A stretch of 64,000 nucleotides of DNA from Roseburia faecis (GCF_001406815.1 NZ_CVRR01000033.1:1-64000); one strand, 5' to 3'; numbered from the stretch's first letter, positions 1-7,806 are shown. Notes: generated by a model from the sequence alone, not told the origin. Translations and numbers: made by a program.

Positions 1-70
1 GAAAGCCGGGTACAAAATTTGAAGGTCGCTTTCAAAATGTGAAACTCGTTTACAAAACGGGAATCTCGGA
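1..70. repeat. Tandem 20-bp repeats, probable transposon end
   Basis: Three 20-bp units (11-30, 31-50, 51-70) share the pattern TNCAAAAN2(T/G)GAANNTCG; positions 1-10 match the last half of a fourth unit, so the array continues to the left. Ordered repeats of this type (CAAAAT, GTGAAA, TCG) occur as transposase binding sites at the ends of IS21-type elements. The rest of such an element would lie outside the window, so this identity is an inference. No gene occupies 1-201. Confidence 0.4.
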
Positions 71-111
71 TGACTATTGAGCAAAATAAGTGGATCTAAA
101 ACTATTTAGTG

Positions 112-179
112 CCGTTTTCTGCAATAAATAGTCCATTTTCTGCAAACTGTCTTGATTTTTTTCACATATGCTTCATACT
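112..179 (+). promoter_or_regulatory. LytTR-box promoter of agrB1-agrD1
   Basis: Direct repeats CCGTTTTCTGCAA (112-124) and CCATTTTCTGCAA (133-145) are 21 bp apart. A -35 TTGATT (152-157) follows after 6 bp and a -10 CATACT (174-179) after a further 16 bp. The repeats resemble VirR boxes (CCAGTTNTGCAC) and have the two-turn spacing of AgrA/LytTR sites. The response regulator at 5327-6070 is the obvious candidate ligand. Function is inferred from geometry and from four similar copies in the window. Confidence 0.75.
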
Positions 180-201
180 GAATAACTAAGGAGGCATGTT
201 T

Positions 202-786
202 ATGATAGAGAAGATGGCATTAAAGATAGTCAATCAAATGGAGAAGCAGAAAATAATAAGCAAATCAAATTGCGAATATTACGAATACGCCTTAATAGCT
301 ATGGTTGAAAATGCTATAACGGTGGGAACCATGTTGCTTTTAGGGATGCTTTTTGGAAAAATTCTGCAAACGATTTGTTTTCTGCTGTTCTTTCTTTCAT
401 TACGGAAACGTACAGGGGGATTTCATGCGGATAAGTTTTGGCAGTGTTATTTAGGTACGGTCATAACGTTTATTGTGGTTATACAGGCTACGCCTAGGTT
501 GTGTGGAACTCCGGCTGTCATGTATGGAATGCTGTTCCTTGCAATAATTTTAATCTATATAATGGGAACAATAAACCATCCCAATATGGATATGGATAAG
601 AGCGAGTTGCAAGAGTCTAAGAAAGCAGCAAGACTGGTGGTTTTAATGGAAGTAATGATAATTGCTGTCTTAGTTTATCTGAAAGCAGATATTTTGTATA
701 TTGGCTATATGTCAGTGGCTGTCATATTATGTGCAATCTTGATGTGTCTGGCAAGAATAATAAAACAGGAGGTAAGGGTAAAATGA
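202..786 (+). CDS. AgrB-like signal-peptide-processing membrane protease (copy 1)
   Basis: 194-residue polytopic membrane protein of the AgrB family, the cysteine endopeptidase that cuts the AgrD pro-peptide and forms the thiolactone ring. The family signature is visible: basic RKRTGGFHAD with the catalytic His, followed by Cys in FWQCYLG, between hydrophobic segments. ATG 202 is chosen over ATG 196 because AAGGAGG (188-194) then lies 7 bp away instead of 1 bp. The stop codon overlaps the agrD1 start (ATGA, 783-786), so the two are translationally coupled. The gene has no receptor or regulator of its own; its promoter carries the same repeats as the other Agr targets here, which suggests positive feedback through the circuit at 3415-6446. 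Confidence 0.9.
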   Translation: MIEKMALKIVNQMEKQKIISKSNCEYYEYALIAMVENAITVGTMLLLGMLFGKILQTICFLLFFLSLRKRTGGFHADKFWQCYLGTVITFIVVIQATPRLCGTPAVMYGMLFLAIILIYIMGTINHPNMDMDKSELQESKKAARLVVLMEVMIIAVLVYLKADILYIGYMSVAVILCAILMCLARIIKQEVRVK

Positions 787-932
787 ATGGAAAGGAAAAA
801 ATCAGCGTTAAGGCGTTAAGGGTAGTGGAGAGAATTGCCCGTAATGAGGTTGAAAAGGTTAGGTGTGGATGGCCCCCAATTTGCTCTGGAATCGGTCATC
901 AACCGAAAAGACCGAAGCGGAAAGAAAATTAA
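783..932 (+). CDS. AgrD-like cyclic autoinducer pro-peptide (copy 1)
   Basis: 49-residue pro-peptide starting within the ATGA overlap with agrB1. It has a charged N-terminal helix, a central CGWPPICSGIG stretch and a HQPKRPKRK tail. The Cys followed by four or more residues and then a Pro/Lys-rich charged tail is the layout of AgrD peptides in Clostridia. Which Cys forms the ring cannot be told from sequence. It is followed by a strong terminator at 981. The sequence differs from the second AgrD at 6681, so the two probably give different signals. Confidence 0.8.
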   Translation: MNGKEKISVKALRVVERIARNEVEKVRCGWPPICSGIGHQPKRPKRKEN

Positions 933-980
933 GATTTGATAAATTAAAAATTGCGTTGAACAAGAAAATTAAGTATAAGA

Positions 981-1023
981 AAAAGCCTTTCAGAAGTGTA
1001 TGGTGTGTCTGAAAGGCTTTTTT
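981..1023 (+). terminator. Intrinsic terminator after agrBD1
   Basis: Perfect 14-bp stem AAAAGCCTTTCAGA (981-994) / TCTGAAAGGCTTTT (1008-1021) followed by T residues. A near copy occurs at 2801-2839; in both places the terminator is directly followed by a LytTR-box promoter. Confidence 0.9.
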
Positions 1024-1027
1024 AGTG

Positions 1028-1094
1028 CCATTTTCTGCAAAAACAGTCCACTTTCTGCAAGGGTAATTGACCTTTAACTATGTTTTGCTATTAT
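1028..1094 (+). promoter_or_regulatory. LytTR-box promoter of the 1171-2330 operon
   Basis: CCATTTTCTGCAA (1028-1040) and CCACTTTCTGCAA (1048-1060), 20 bp apart; 6 bp later -35 TTGACC (1067-1072), 16 bp, -10 TATTAT (1089-1094) with an extended TGC. This is the best-formed of the five copies. The repeats start 5 bp after the agrBD1 terminator. Confidence 0.8.
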
Positions 1095-1170
1095 GAAACT
1101 AGGAAAATTATAATTGTCAATGATATGGTGGAAATGGATTTCAAATTATTTTATCAGGAGGAATAATGTT

Positions 1171-1812
1171 ATGCAGGTAACTAGAGATAATTATTCACAA
1201 TATGCTCAAATGGTTCAGCAGATGATTGGGAAAAAAGTAAGTTCAAATGATCCGTTAGCACAATGTGATTATGGCAATTTTTCATTAAGGTTTAAGCCTG
1301 TGGATATTAACTTTACCAAACCGAACTGGGATACTATCATGACAAAGCGAGATAAACCTGCGATGTCAGAGGAAGAATTTGAAGAAGCAATAAAGGAGCT
1401 TGCAAGAAAAGAATTTGCTAATGGAAAAAGGGATGATGATGCTTACCGAAAGTTGTGTATGCAGCATGGAGAAATAGTATCCCCTGATAGAAAAGCTATA
1501 TATGAAGCAAGCATGAAAAAAACTGGTGGTAAAATGAATGCTGCATGTATGTTTTGGGATTCAAAGGGTAATAAAACGCTTTCTTATAATCCAGAGTCAA
1601 GAAACTGGAAAGCTATAAGTACAGATGAAGAATTTGCGAGAGCAAGAGTATTTACGTCAATTTATAATGATGAGTTGGCTCGTTTGAAAGAAGAGTATGG
1701 AGAAAAAGCGAAAGGAAATGTTTCTTATAGTAAAATAAAGGCAGATATATCCGCAGAGTTCTCAAAAGGAATGAGTAATAATGAAGGGAATACAATAGAT
1801 TATTCTATATAA
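1171..1812 (+). CDS. Unknown cytosolic protein, Agr-regulated operon 1
   Basis: 213-residue soluble, charged protein without signal peptide or membrane segment. ATG 1171 is preferred because AGGAGG (1156-1161) lies in front of it; the frame is open from 1114. It is not a family I recognise. It looks paralogous to the 25602-26189 product: both have an N-terminal Lys/Glu-rich helical part (EAIKELARKEF against KIVELAKKDA) and a C-terminal segment where a short acidic or polar turn, LSYNPESRNWKAIS or LTYTQGVGWHEKE, is followed by a long helix. Both are encoded directly upstream of a small secreted protein and behind a LytTR-box promoter. The pair could be an effector with its export or immunity partner; that is a guess. 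Confidence 0.7.
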   Translation: MQVTRDNYSQYAQMVQQMIGKKVSSNDPLAQCDYGNFSLRFKPVDINFTKPNWDTIMTKRDKPAMSEEEFEEAIKELARKEFANGKRDDDAYRKLCMQHGEIVSPDRKAIYEASMKKTGGKMNAACMFWDSKGNKTLSYNPESRNWKAISTDEEFARARVFTSIYNDELARLKEEYGEKAKGNVSYSKIKADISAEFSKGMSNNEGNTIDYSI

Positions 1813-1850
1813 AAAGCTAAAATGTTGAAGATACGAATAGGAGGATGCAT

Positions 1851-2330
1851 ATGCGTAAGTTAAAAAGAGTTTTGTCATTTATGTTAGCTGCCATAATGAT
1901 GATTTCTATGAGTGGAATGAATGTTATGGCGGCAGAACAGCAGGAAACAAGAGAAGGGTATGTTGAAATTGCGCTTGATAATGCAGCAAGCACCTATGCT
2001 ACAAATTATTATTCAAAAGGGCTTGTTGTATTGAATATTGCAACGGCTGGAGTATCGAACGAATGCAGGATTACTTCAGGAAGTGTTCCTGATGGTGCTA
2101 CAATCACGAAAGTGGAGTTAAAAGGCACAAAAAGTACAGGCTCAGGAACTGTGTATTGGTATGTGGAACACGAAGCATCTGGCAGAGTTGCAAGTAAAAG
2201 ATTCGCAAGTCCGGCAACATTTACAGAGTTTAATGGATTGACGGCAGACAGCGCATGGGTTGTGTGGCTTGAAGGTGATCCTTGGTCAACAGTAAGGAAT
2301 GGCAGCATTAAAGTATACTATAATTACTAA
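1851..2330 (+). CDS. Small secreted protein, Agr-regulated operon 1
   Basis: 159-residue exported protein. The N-terminus has a classical signal peptide: MRKLKR, a hydrophobic core, then a probable cleavage after VMA before AEQQETREG. The mature part is about 130 residues, rich in Thr, Ser, Gly and Val, with alternating hydrophobic residues suggestive of a small beta-sandwich (ITKVELKGT, GTVYWYVEH, AWVVWLEGD). ATG 1851 is used since AGGAGG (1839-1844) overlaps the alternative at 1845. It lies 38 bp after the upstream gene in one operon. The 26248-26748 protein has the same size, signal peptide type and a comparable SG-(V/L)-PD-x-A-x-(I/V) segment, so the two are probably paralogues. No cysteines or catalytic motif are obvious. 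Confidence 0.75.
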   Translation: MRKLKRVLSFMLAAIMMISMSGMNVMAAEQQETREGYVEIALDNAASTYATNYYSKGLVVLNIATAGVSNECRITSGSVPDGATITKVELKGTKSTGSGTVYWYVEHEASGRVASKRFASPATFTEFNGLTADSAWVVWLEGDPWSTVRNGSIKVYYNY

Positions 2331-2368
2331 TCTGATATTGGCTTTTATATGGAAATTATATTGTATTT

Positions 2369-2400
2369 AAAGGGTGAGATGTTTTAACATAGCACCCTTT
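2369..2400 (+). terminator. Terminator of Agr-regulated operon 1
   Basis: Stem AAAGGGTG (2369-2376) / CACCCTTT (2393-2400) enclosing an inner ATGTT/AACAT pairing, followed by an A/T-rich tract. Placed 38 bp after the secreted-protein stop codon. Confidence 0.65.
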
Positions 2401-2800
2401 AAAATATATTTTATTATAAATGTCTATTAAGAGGAATTTGCACAAAAAAATTCTATCATTTTTGCGTATAATCTTTTGTATAATGCTTGCGGTGTTAGCA
2501 TTAGTAGCAGAAGTGGTGTTAAAGGGAAATATTATGAATAAAGAAGAAATCAATACAATATCAAACTCAAGTCCCACTATAGCAAAGCATTGTCGATATT
2601 AAGTCGTCAAATGGTACTGCATTAAGAATCGTAACTATCACATTAGATTTCGCTACTTCGCTACTCTCTATATTGTTATGCGTATTTTTTGTATAGATTT
2701 TTTCGTTAGTTTCCTGCGGTTTTGTAACAGAGCAATTTGTATTCGATGATATATTTGCAATATGGATTTGTATTTAGTAAATAAGTGATTAAGTAAAAGA

Positions 2801-2839
2801 AAAAGCCTTTCAGAATGGTATGGTGTCTGAAAGGCTTTT
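2801..2839 (+). terminator. Duplicated terminator
   Basis: AAAAGCCTTTCAGA (2801-2814) / TCTGAAAGGCTTTT (2826-2839). Same stem as at 981-1023, with an AAGTA(T/A)AAG lead-in also conserved, so terminator and following promoter were copied as a block. No gene is visible directly upstream of this copy, which suggests that the gene once in front of it was lost. Confidence 0.8.
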
Positions 2840-2840
2840 G

Positions 2841-2907
2841 CCTTTTTCTGCAATACAAAGCCATTTTCTGCAAAGGAAATGATATTGATATGCTTTTCTG
2901 CTATGAT
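2841..2907 (+). promoter_or_regulatory. LytTR-box promoter upstream of 3050 gene
   Basis: CCTTTTTCTGCAA (2841-2853) and CCATTTTCTGCAA (2861-2873), 20 bp apart. By the geometry of the other copies the -35 falls at 2880 (weak) and the -10 TATGAT at 2902-2907, preceded by TGC. Confidence 0.65.
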
Positions 2908-3049
2908 TAATGTGTATGTAAATAATTTTATGTATATAGGTTTACGCATCGGTTAAATTGTTTGTATAAATTAAGTAAGGGTTAAAAACTTACATTAATG
3001 AAAAATGTGGCTTGCACACATTTCTGCATTAGACCAAGGAGAGTGAGAA

Positions 3050-3418
3050 ATGGATAAGTATAAAGAACTGATAAGCCTTTTTTCGGATGTCCTCGAAAAA
3101 TCGAAGGATTACCATATTGCATATATCTATCAGGTGGGCTATGTGTCTTTGGTTGGCTTGCTGAGCAAAGAGGAAGGACAGAACCGGTCAATGATAGTTG
3201 ATGAAATATTTTCCTCCCCGGAAGAAATGGCAGAAAGTCTACTGCGTAACTGGCGTTGGCAGTGGTTTTATGAAAATAGGGAATTATTGCCACGAAAAGA
3301 TTATGATGATATTTGCAGACTCGATGACGAGCTGCCGGACAGCCTGCGGGATCAATATAAGCAGGATATTCTAAGCTGGCAGGAAAAAATACAGGCGGTC
3401 TTACAAAAAGAAAGTTAG
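3050..3418 (+). CDS. Unknown 122-residue protein behind a LytTR-box promoter
   Basis: Soluble acidic protein, mostly helical by composition, with a Trp-rich centre (NWRWQWFYE) and a charged C-terminal helix. GGAGAGTGAGAA precedes the ATG at a good distance. I do not recognise a family; there is no signal peptide, membrane segment or metal-binding motif. It is the only gene between the promoter at 2841 and the convergent agrB2, whose stop codon overlaps its own by 4 bp (3415-3418). The context suggests an Agr-controlled function or a modulator of the adjacent circuit. Confidence 0.7.
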   Translation: MDKYKELISLFSDVLEKSKDYHIAYIYQVGYVSLVGLLSKEEGQNRSMIVDEIFSSPEEMAESLLRNWRWQWFYENRELLPRKDYDDICRLDDELPDSLRDQYKQDILSWQEKIQAVLQKES

Positions 3419-3984
3419 GCCTGTTTGTATATTAGGCGTCCGATGAGGGAAGTAGCAGATATAAAAACAAATACGATTGCCTGAAGGAACATATACCTTG
3501 TGTTTTGGGTAAAGATGAAAAATAAAGCAAGGAAAAAGCTGATGAGCATCGTAAAATAAGTTCTCTTAATGAATGTGCGGTTTTCCTGTGCATCAACTTT
3601 CCGATTTGGATGATCAACTGGACCGATGACCAGTATCAGTACGGCGGCAAACAGATACAGTGCAAAAGAGATCGGAATAGATATTGTTAAATATTTTACT
3701 GCCAACAGGGAAAATGTGAGTATAAAGCAGGAACCTATAAAACAGGCAAAATATGTTTTCATATGCAAGCCGCCGCCGTAGGAGCGCATAGGAATAAAGA
3801 GCAGGAAAAAGAAAAGGCATTCAGGCAGCATACCGAGAAAAAGTGCTATTATAATGCTGCATATGGTACTCACAGACAACTCTAAAAAGCATTGAAAACC
3901 GTACTGATAGATTTCAATTAATTCTTCAGTAATTATCTTTTTTTCATATATGTAATTGGTTAATTTCTTCGCTAAATATTCCAT
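3415..3984 (-). CDS. AgrB-like signal-peptide-processing membrane protease (copy 2)
   Basis: 189-residue polytopic membrane protein of the AgrB family. The signature RSYGGGLHMKTYFACF supplies the catalytic His and, seven residues on, the catalytic Cys. A PVDHPNRK motif near residue 140 is typical of the clostridial branch and also appears in copy 1 as INHPNMD. It is the last gene of the minus-strand xre-agrA-agrC-agrB operon, 35 bp after agrC. The matching pro-peptide is not adjacent but lies at 6681, divergent from the far end of the operon. Confidence 0.9.
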   Translation of the reverse strand: MEYLAKKLTNYIYEKKIITEELIEIYQYGFQCFLELSVSTICSIIIALFLGMLPECLFFFLLFIPMRSYGGGLHMKTYFACFIGSCFILTFSLLAVKYLTISIPISFALYLFAAVLILVIGPVDHPNRKVDAQENRTFIKRTYFTMLISFFLALFFIFTQNTRYMFLQAIVFVFISATSLIGRLIYKQA

Positions 3985-4019
3985 GACAGCTCCTTTTCAA
4001 AATTCAAAATCGATCTATG

Positions 4020-5330
4020 CTACTTGGCGTTCTCTGAATATGATCCATACATGACGATGATAACCTGAAATATATTGTCATTGTCCGTTATATCCATTTG
4101 ACCGTGATAATTTTCGATGGCATGGTTTATGGATGAAAGTCCGAGACCGTGATATATGTTATCGCCCTTTGTAGTTATGTAATGACCAATAATATCTTTT
4201 TTGCGCTTTGCCTGATAGTTGTTTTTTATGCATAGCTGAAAGATGTCTTTGGCATAGGAAATATCAAGGCTTATAAATCCTTTTTCGTCTGGAATATTTC
4301 GGCAGGCTTCCAGTGCGTTTTCCAGTAAGTTTCCTAAAACTATAGCTAAATGTCCGCTTTCAAATGGAAGGGAAGCGGGTACAAGAACATTGACATTAAA
4401 CTGTATATTATCCTTTTGTGCTGCAGCATATGCATGATTGATTAAGGAATCAATGACTATGTTACCGCTGTGGGAAATTTCCTCCGGACGATCTCCGGCG
4501 CCGACATCTAACATTTGCATTATGTATTTCTCTGCCTCACTGGTCTGTCCTGTCTGAACCATTCCGAGAAGACTGGAGAGATGATTTTTCAAATCATGCC
4601 GCAATCTGCGGATTTCAAGGTAGAGACTCTCACGTTCTTCCGCCTGTTGGCTGCAAAGTTCCAGTTGCTGCGCATACAGACGGTTTTGCCCACGCAGTTC
4701 AGCGTTCCGGCTGATCCAGTCGTAGACCTCAAAGATAACATAGTTTACAATCAGCAGCAGGAAACTCGCTGTGACGGAGAATATCATATATTCGTTATGG
4801 ACAGCCGCAATAAGAAATATGTGGTGCATCATATAGATACTGCTGACTGGTATCAGTAAAATGCTCAAAAAGTAAAGCAGGGGAATTTCAGAATAGTGGT
4901 TATCCTTGATGCAGTGACTTATGATTACTGATAACAGCAGCATACACATCTTGGATATGAAACTTCCGGCATCCTGAAGCGTTCTGGAATCAAAACCCAT
5001 AGACATTAGTATCATCATGACAATAACTTCTACTAACATCCATACTGAACATATCAATAAGGAAAATATACAACGCTGTTTGACACTCCTCTTGCGAGTA
5101 GCTGAGCTGATCATATATATCAGCAGGACATTCCCGAACAATAGCAGATGTGGCGGGAATATGGAATTGATATTGTTTATGATCAGAAAGACATAATATA
5201 TGCCCCATTCTATGCAGCTTTTTAAATTTTCATTTGCCGGTCCCAAAAATACTTTCATGTATTTTCGTATAATGAGAAGGTGGAGCAGCGATAGGAGCAG
5301 TTCGGGGATTATCGTTAAATATTCCGTCAT
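4020..5330 (-). CDS. AgrC-like GHKL sensor histidine kinase
   Basis: 436-residue membrane sensor kinase. The N-terminal half (about 1-210) has six or so hydrophobic segments, forming the peptide-sensing domain. A coiled linker follows, then the kinase core: the phospho-accepting His in RRLRHDLKNHLSSLLG, the N box GNLLENALEAC, and the G box in HGLGLSSI, as in the GHKL/HATPase_c_5 family of AgrC and VirS. It should sense the cyclic peptide made by AgrB2 from AgrD2, and possibly that of copy 1, and phosphorylate the regulator encoded just upstream. Its start overlaps the regulator's stop by 4 bp (5327-5330). Confidence 0.9.
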   Translation of the reverse strand: MTEYLTIIPELLLSLLHLLIIRKYMKVFLGPANENLKSCIEWGIYYVFLIINNINSIFPPHLLLFGNVLLIYMISSATRKRSVKQRCIFSLLICSVWMLVEVIVMMILMSMGFDSRTLQDAGSFISKMCMLLLSVIISHCIKDNHYSEIPLLYFLSILLIPVSSIYMMHHIFLIAAVHNEYMIFSVTASFLLLIVNYVIFEVYDWISRNAELRGQNRLYAQQLELCSQQAEERESLYLEIRRLRHDLKNHLSSLLGMVQTGQTSEAEKYIMQMLDVGAGDRPEEISHSGNIVIDSLINHAYAAAQKDNIQFNVNVLVPASLPFESGHLAIVLGNLLENALEACRNIPDEKGFISLDISYAKDIFQLCIKNNYQAKRKKDIIGHYITTKGDNIYHGLGLSSINHAIENYHGQMDITDNDNIFQVIIVMYGSYSENAK

Positions 5331-6070
5331 TCTTCTATGACCGCCTTTCCGCCTGCAATTTTACAAAGTTGTTGGCGCACGTCCTTCTGCCGATCCTCGC
5401 TGATTTTCAATTCTATTTCTTTCCCCATGAAACTGATAGTAATATTAGAAAAATTCATTTTCTTAACATAGTCGTAATTTACTAAAAAAGACTGGTGTAT
5501 ACGCAGAAAATATTGCCTGCTTGTCACCAGTTCCTTTTCCACATTATTGAGCTTTCCATAAAAATGTTCATCGGAACCGTCCTTAAGGTGGATATAAACG
5601 ATTCTGTTATTGCTTTCAAAATAAACAATGTCTCTTACAGGCACTTTCCGAATTTCCTTGTTGAATGTAAATTGATAGAATACTTCTGTCTCATTGATGC
5701 GTTTGCAAGATTCCTTAAAATAACGAGCAAACTGGACATGGTCTAAAGGCTTAGAGAGAAAGCGGAATGGCTCTACTTCAAACAGTTCCTTTAAATAGTT
5801 GTCATAGCCCGATACATAAATCAGCAGTACGGTCCGGTCTATTTCACGGATGCATCGTGCAGCCGTTATTCCGTCTACCTGCTCCATTTCAATGTCAATA
5901 AATATAAGTTGATAATGCTCACCGTTCTGAATGCTATTCAGAAGGGTTTTGCCGTCAGAGAATACTTCGGTTTCCACACGGATACCCAGCTTCCGGCTTT
6001 CCTGAAACACCAGAGTTTCAATTTCTCCAGTAAATTTTAAATCATCATCACATATTGCTACTCTTAGCAT
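5327..6070 (-). CDS. AgrA/VirR-like LytTR response regulator
   Basis: 247 residues. The N-terminal receiver has the acidic pair in AICDDD, the phospho-accepting Asp in FIDIEME and the Lys of FLSKPL. The C-terminal LytTR DNA-binding domain starts near residue 140 with the characteristic DIVYFESNNRIVYIHL strand pattern and ends with FLRIHQSFLVNYDYVKK. LytTR regulators bind paired direct repeats about two helical turns apart; the five such repeat pairs in this window are the predicted targets. The start codon lies within the end of the xre gene (6048-6070), so it is translationally coupled to it. Confidence 0.92.
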   Translation of the reverse strand: MLRVAICDDDLKFTGEIETLVFQESRKLGIRVETEVFSDGKTLLNSIQNGEHYQLIFIDIEMEQVDGITAARCIREIDRTVLLIYVSGYDNYLKELFEVEPFRFLSKPLDHVQFARYFKESCKRINETEVFYQFTFNKEIRKVPVRDIVYFESNNRIVYIHLKDGSDEHFYGKLNNVEKELVTSRQYFLRIHQSFLVNYDYVKKMNFSNITISFMGKEIELKISEDRQKDVRQQLCKIAGGKAVIEE

Positions 6071-6446
6071 TTTTCCTCTCTTCCTTTGCAGATCCTTCCC
6101 CGCTTTCCTTTTGCGCCTGCTCTAAGCGCTCAAGTATGCAGCGGAGTGTCTTTTGGTTGACTTCGGTCAGGTTCTGATAGCGGATAACAATATCATAACA
6201 TCTATCCATTTCCTGGTTCATACGGTACTGTCCGTTATAATCACGTTTTACATCTGAAATCCCAAGTATGTAGTCGGTGGTAACATTAAACTGTTTCGAT
6301 ATTTCTATGAGTAAATCAGAAGGAATATCATTAGCGTTGTTTTCCATTCTGCTTACCGCTTGTTGTGTAGTTCCAATTTTTTCGGCAAGGGCTTCTTGGG
6401 ACAAGGATAAATTCTTTCTTAATTCACGAATGCGATTATTTTCCAT
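6048..6446 (-). CDS. XRE-family regulator heading the agr operon
   Basis: 132-residue cytosolic regulator with an N-terminal XRE helix-turn-helix (residues 5-60: LRKNLSLSQEALAEKIGTTQQAVSRME, then FNVTTDYILGIS). The C-terminal 70 residues are charged and helical, probably for dimerisation. It is the first gene of the xre-agrA-agrC-agrB operon and overlaps agrA by 23 bp. An upstream promoter on the minus strand can be read as TTGTTA-16-TATGTA. It may autoregulate the operon or gate it in response to the life cycle of the mobile element. Confidence 0.85.
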   Translation of the reverse strand: MENNRIRELRKNLSLSQEALAEKIGTTQQAVSRMENNANDIPSDLLIEISKQFNVTTDYILGISDVKRDYNGQYRMNQEMDRCYDIVIRYQNLTEVNQKTLRCILERLEQAQKESGEGSAKEERKNAKSSNM

Positions 6447-6680
6447 ATGTACAACTTCCTTTCATGTACCATTCTTACATAAATATCTAAAATATACTAA
6501 CAAGCTAACAGTGTAAATAAAATACACACATAGCGGTAATTCAGACGGATATGCAATTTTAATATCGGTATGGAAATAATTGGGGAAAAATTACATGCTG
6601 TGTCGGAATTTCAACATTGAAGGGGAAAAATCTGCAAAATAAGCTATACTTGCAATTAAAATGAAATGGAGGTGTGTTAT

Positions 6681-6827
6681 ATGGCAGGCAGCAAAAAGAA
6701 AAATATTGCAGCAACAATTTTGGGAAAAGTGGCACTTAATTCTGCAAAAGCAGCAGCAGACAGCAGATGTATGTATTGTCTGCATCAGCCCAAGCAGCCG
6801 GCAGGAATAAAAAAGCTTTCCAGATAA
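6681..6827 (+). CDS. AgrD-like cyclic autoinducer pro-peptide (copy 2)
   Basis: A 48-codon gene with a good ribosome binding site (TGGAGGTG at 6667-6674). The product starts MAGSKKKN, has an Ala-rich amphipathic stretch, then SRCMYCLHQPKQP and a basic tail. Cys-x-x-Cys-Leu-His-Gln-Pro-Lys is a common AgrD core/tail in Lachnospiraceae. A -10 TATACT lies at 6645-6650. It is transcribed away from the xre-agrA-agrC-agrB operon, so signal and receptor are divergently expressed. It is the natural substrate of AgrB2. Confidence 0.82.
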   Translation: MAGSKKKNIAATILGKVALNSAKAAADSRCMYCLHQPKQPAGIKKLSR

Positions 6828-7264
6828 GAAGGCTGGCATACGGAAGAAAATGCTGCCATATGTGTGAGGAAACTCATATATATGGCAATATTTTTAAGAA
6901 AAGAGTTTGGTCAATTCATTTTCATTGTAATGAACTTAAAAATATACAGTAGACAATCTGTACGGTAAAACGAAAAAATACACGAATGATATTCAATATT
7001 TAAAACTCATGCGCGTGTTTTTATGCGCAAATATAGGACAGAGATATATTGTATATTTTTGTGTTAGTGGCATATGGGATAAGGAGGTATCCCAATTCAA
7101 TAAAAAATCATACTGGAGAAAGAATACATATGAAAGGGTGCGACCTGACATAATGTATTCTTTTTTATGCTTGTCGAAATATACCGCTTTATGTCTGGGT
7201 TTGTATCCGTGGTCCTCCACTTAGTTCTTCATTTCAAAAATAAATTAGAATGGAGAATAGATGA
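6828..7264. other. Intergenic stretch without a confident gene
   Basis: A 437-bp AT-rich gap between agrD2 and the next XRE gene. It contains a small palindrome GGGATA-AGGAGG-TATCCC at about 7078-7095 that places a Shine-Dalgarno-like sequence in a loop, but no start codon follows at a usable distance. A 71-codon frame at 7009-7224 has no ribosome binding site and a composition unlike a real protein. Confidence 0.5.
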
Positions 7265-7570
7265 ATGAGGGATATAAGATATATTATTGCGGACAATGTG
7301 AGATTATGCCGGAAACAAAGGAATTTAACGCAACTCGAACTTGCAGAGAGAGCGGATCTCTCGGTTGACTCTATAAAACGGATTGAGAGTGGAATAAGCA
7401 CAATGTCATTAGATGATTTTTTAAGGTTATTGGACACTCCACCATCATTCTTGCTATATGAGCAGGTGGATAAGATACCGGAGGTAGAACGGATACAGTG
7501 TATTTTAAAAGGAAGGAGCGAATGCCAATTTGTTACATATGCTGAAAGAAATGGCAGGAAGCATGGATAA
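7265..7570 (+). CDS. XRE-family transcriptional regulator
   Basis: 101-residue protein. Residues 1-60 form an XRE helix-turn-helix (IADNVRLCRKQRNLTQLELAERADLSVDSIKRIESG). The C-terminal 40 residues are basic and of unknown role. ATG 7265 has AATGGAGAATAG upstream. It precedes the RiPP cluster in the same direction with a 236-bp gap, so it may regulate that cluster; no operator can be identified. Confidence 0.8.
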   Translation: MRDIRYIIADNVRLCRKQRNLTQLELAERADLSVDSIKRIESGISTMSLDDFLRLLDTPPSFLLYEQVDKIPEVERIQCILKGRSECQFVTYAERNGRKHG

Positions 7571-7806
7571 GCTTTGTTTATGAGATGAAAAGGACACATG
7601 TATTATATGCCTTTTTTGATAAGGCAAATTGTGGAGTGATTTAAGAGTAAAGGGAAAATTACAAATTAACTCGTAAAAATTACATGCAGTCGTACAAGAC
7701 ATTAAAAAGGTGATAGAGTCTGATTAACAAAGAAAGATGTATGTTGAGAATATTACTTCTTTTTTTAAAAGGGAGATATATAGAATTAAAAGTGAGGATG
7801 TGTAGA

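Larger units (their letters stand above)
2331..3049. other. Intergenic stretch with two terminators and one promoter
   Basis: A 719-bp gap. It holds the terminator of the secreted-protein operon (2369-2400), a second terminator at 2801-2839 and the LytTR-box promoter at 2841. A 60-codon frame at 2420-2602 has one hydrophobic segment but no ribosome binding site; it may be debris. Nothing else convincing is seen between 2600 and 2800. Confidence 0.6.

Noticed and set aside
2420-2602. 60-codon frame with one hydrophobic segment
   Set aside because: No ribosome binding site, overlaps an opposite frame of equal quality, and lies after a terminator; probably chance or debris.
6605-6637. Possible LytTR boxes in front of agrD2 (GGAATTTCAAC and AAAATCTGCAA)
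   Set aside because: Only a partial match to the repeats at the other five promoters and poor alignment at 20-21 bp; not strong enough to call.
7009-7224. 71-codon frame between agrD2 and the XRE gene
   Set aside because: No ribosome binding site, mirrored by a frame of the same length on the other strand; no recognisable protein features.
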